In this document: positions 22,994-24,613 of the stretch, piece after piece | Layout of the letters: the number at the start of each line of letters is the position of its first letter | Position numbering within the stretch: the stretch's first letter is position 1 | Assembly (NCBI GenBank): GCA_947089305.1 | Contig: CAMUJQ010000007.1 | Span: 1 to 24,613, forward strand | Length of the DNA: 24,613 bases | Direction: 5' to 3' | Source: an uncultured Clostridia bacterium | Lineage (GTDB): Bacteria; Bacillota; Clostridia; Christensenellales; UBA1242 | Made by a program: the position numbers and the translations under genes | The notes under the pieces: model-generated | Seen by the model: only the letters and a program-made list of their open reading frames with translations | Told to the model about the DNA's origin: nothing | Database searches by the model: none

Positions 22994-24499
22994 TTAAAAT
23001 AACGGCGTCATTAATCTCATAATTTTTTCTAAGAACTTCTCTACTCGTGGACGTTTTTTTACATATTCCTCAGTTAAAATAATTGAGTTACTTTTATCTT
23101 TTTCAAAAGTTTCTATCATTTCATTAGTAAAAGTTTTATCATAAATAAATAAAGTATCTTCAAAGTGTAAGTTAAATGAGCGCATATCAAGATTAAATGT
23201 TCCAACACTAGAAATTTCATCATCAACAACAAGCGTTTTAGAATGGATGAATCCTTTGTATAAATAAACTTTTATTCCAGCTTTTAATAGTTGTTTTGCA
23301 TAACTCATAGTAGCATAATAAACATATTTTTTATCGGGTACTTTTGGAATTATTAATTCAACTTTAACTCCACTTAAACTAGCATTTATTAATGCATCGA
23401 AAAAGACACTATCAGGTATAAAATATGGAGTTTGAAGTAACACATGCTTTTTAGCCAAATAAATTGCTTTTATATAAGAAGATTTTATTTCATCGTTAGG
23501 TGTATCAGGTCCGCTAACTACAAGTTGCATAGGTTTATAAGCTTCGGGTGAAACATAATCATCTTGTTCATCCTTTTTCTTAAATTCGCGTTGAATTGTT
23601 TTGGCAATATCTTTTTTATTTTTTGCTCTTTCTTCTTCATTAGTGCTTGGGAAAATTAAATAATCTTTATTTGCAGCAAACGAAAAATCTGAAATAAATC
23701 TAATATTTAAAATTTTTGCAATATCACCTGTAACTCTAACTTGAGTATCTCTCCAAGGTTTTATGCGTTTATGCTTGCCCAAATATTCAACGCCAATATT
23801 TGAACCTCCAGTGTAACCAATTTCATTATCTATTACAATAATTTTTCTATGATTTCTATAATTCATATTAATATTTACAAGTCGAATTTTACTTGCAAAA
23901 AAACGCTCAACTTGACCACCTGCTTTTATTAAGGGTTTAAAAAATGTTTTTTTAGTTTTCAATGCGCCTAAATCGTCATATAGAACTTTTACACGCACCC
24001 CTTCTTTAGCCTTTTTAGTTAAAGCATTAAGCAACTTTTTTCCCAATGCATCATTTCTAAAAATAAAATATTCTATGTGTATTGTATCTTTCGCATTTTC
24101 TATATCAGTAAAAATTTGATTAAAAAGTTCATTCATATCAGTATATAATTGAGCTGAATTTTCTATTGTACATAAAGCTTTGCTTTGGTGTAAATTATAA
24201 TGTATCATTTGCGAACTTTGTGAATCATTTGCCTGAAGTGTAGAAAGTAATGAAATTTGCTTATCAAATTCTTTCTTATAATCTTCATCATCAAGCGCTT
24301 TTTGTAAATACTGCTTATGCCTACCAAATCTAGCACCATTACCAAAAAACAAATAAATAAAGAAACCTAAAATGGGAAGAGCAATAAATGTTAAAACCCA
24401 TAAAAGAGTTGATTGTGGCGTTTTTCGTTCCCAAAAAATCATCACCACAACGGCAACAAAGTTTAACGATGCAATAATTAAAGCTATTAATGCTCCCAT
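22994..24499 (-). CDS. cls: Cardiolipin synthase-type phospholipase D family enzyme
   Basis: Bacterial Cls condenses two phosphatidylglycerols to cardiolipin and glycerol at the membrane. The 501-residue length is typical. Seen are two N-terminal membrane helices (about 3-22 and 31-53, with the usual ERKTPQSTLLW between them), first HKD motif HRKIIVIDNEIGYTGGSN (His217, Lys219, Asp224) and second HKD motif HSKTLVVDDEISSVGTFN (from about His419). HIEYFIFRND precedes the first active site, as in Cls. It has an AGAGGA ribosome site and its own promoter. Other PLD-family transferases are possible but less likely given the membrane anchor. Confidence 0.92.
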   Translation of the reverse strand: MGALIALIIASLNFVAVVVMIFWERKTPQSTLLWVLTFIALPILGFFIYLFFGNGARFGRHKQYLQKALDDEDYKKEFDKQISLLSTLQANDSQSSQMIHYNLHQSKALCTIENSAQLYTDMNELFNQIFTDIENAKDTIHIEYFIFRNDALGKKLLNALTKKAKEGVRVKVLYDDLGALKTKKTFFKPLIKAGGQVERFFASKIRLVNINMNYRNHRKIIVIDNEIGYTGGSNIGVEYLGKHKRIKPWRDTQVRVTGDIAKILNIRFISDFSFAANKDYLIFPSTNEEERAKNKKDIAKTIQREFKKKDEQDDYVSPEAYKPMQLVVSGPDTPNDEIKSSYIKAIYLAKKHVLLQTPYFIPDSVFFDALINASLSGVKVELIIPKVPDKKYVYYATMSYAKQLLKAGIKVYLYKGFIHSKTLVVDDEISSVGTFNLDMRSFNLHFEDTLFIYDKTFTNEMIETFEKDKSNSIILTEEYVKKRPRVEKFLEKIMRLMTPLF

Positions 24500-24519
24500 T
24501 GTTTTTCCTCTTAAAATTT

Positions 24520-24548
24520 ATTTTATCATTAAAGAAAAATTTTTACAA
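24520..24548 (-). promoter_or_regulatory. Promoter of the cls-like gene
   Basis: On the minus strand TTGTAA (24543-24548), a 17-nt spacer and TAAAAT (24520-24525). The predicted leader is about 14 nt. Confidence 0.55.
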
Positions 24549-24561
24549 GAAATTCTAATAA

Positions 24562-24587
24562 AAAAGTAGTTAAATAAAACTACTTTT
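24562..24587 (-). terminator. Terminator of a gene lying beyond the right window edge
   Basis: The 9-bp stem AAAAGTAGT/ACTACTTTT with an 8-nt loop is followed by T-rich sequence in the minus direction. No gene inside the window needs it, so it probably closes a minus-strand gene upstream of cls. Confidence 0.6.
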
Positions 24588-24613
24588 ATTTTTCGTAAAA
24601 AAATTTAAATTAA

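Noticed and set aside
24372..24569. A 65-codon plus-strand frame over the 5' end of the cls-like gene
   Set aside because: It is antisense to the membrane-anchor coding region and the cls promoter and has no ribosome site or family features.
1..24613. CRISPR array, insertion sequence, prophage or integrase
   Set aside because: No spaced repeats, transposase or integrase motifs, or terminal inverted repeats flanking a coding region were seen. The only notable direct repeat is the 11-bp tandem pair at 19773-19794.

Overview
The window is chromosomal DNA from a low-GC, endospore-forming Bacillota, most likely Clostridia and perhaps an uncultured gut lineage. The sporulation pair spoIIGA-sigE lies directly behind ftsA-ftsZ, as in Bacillus and Clostridium. 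MurE carries the DNPR motif of meso-diaminopimelate enzymes. A DUF4364 regulator, comEC-holA and AT-rich sequence with strong Shine-Dalgarno sites fit the same group. The exact lineage is an inference.

Layout. (1) 1-607, minus: the N-terminal part of a surface protein with InlB/Flg_new-type beta repeats, cut by the window edge and different in base composition. (2) 744-12570, minus: a rearranged division and cell-wall (dcw) cluster. In transcription order it is murE, mraY, murD, a YcxB-like membrane protein, ftsW, murA, ftsQ/divIB, ftsA, ftsZ, spoIIGA, sigE. Hairpin terminators and promoters split it into murE-mraY-murD(-ycxB-like), ftsW-murA-ftsQ, ftsA-ftsZ and spoIIGA-sigE. murG, murF, murB, mraW, ftsL and pbpB are absent from this stretch. 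(3) 12661-15741, minus: comEC-holA. (4) 15886-15960, plus: tRNA-Glu(CTC). (5) 16056-18993: an unknown acidic protein divergent from a DUF4364 protein, followed by a 468-residue protein of unknown function. (6) 19031-21406: a conserved gene of unknown function and, divergent from it, a paralogue of the 468-residue protein ending in 22-residue leucine-rich repeats. Each carries a small frameshifting lesion near its 5' end. (7) 21446-24499: an MntP/YtaF-like membrane protein overlapping glutamate racemase tail to tail, ribosomal protein S20, and a cardiolipin-synthase-type phospholipase D enzyme.

How the genes work together: MurA, MurD, MurE, MraY and MurI make peptidoglycan precursor or its D-glutamate. 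FtsW, FtsQ, FtsA and FtsZ form the division machinery. SpoIIGA processes pro-SigmaE after the sporulation septum forms.

The least explained part is 17.5-21.4 kb. There, two paralogues with an unassigned N-terminal region flank a third unknown gene, and two of the three genes are frameshifted. Other oddities are an FtsA without a visible membrane-targeting helix and with an altered nucleotide-binding motif, a ComEC whose C-terminal metallo-beta-lactamase-like part has lost the metal ligands, and a recurrent promoter style (TGC-extended -10, predicted leaders of only 10-17 nt).
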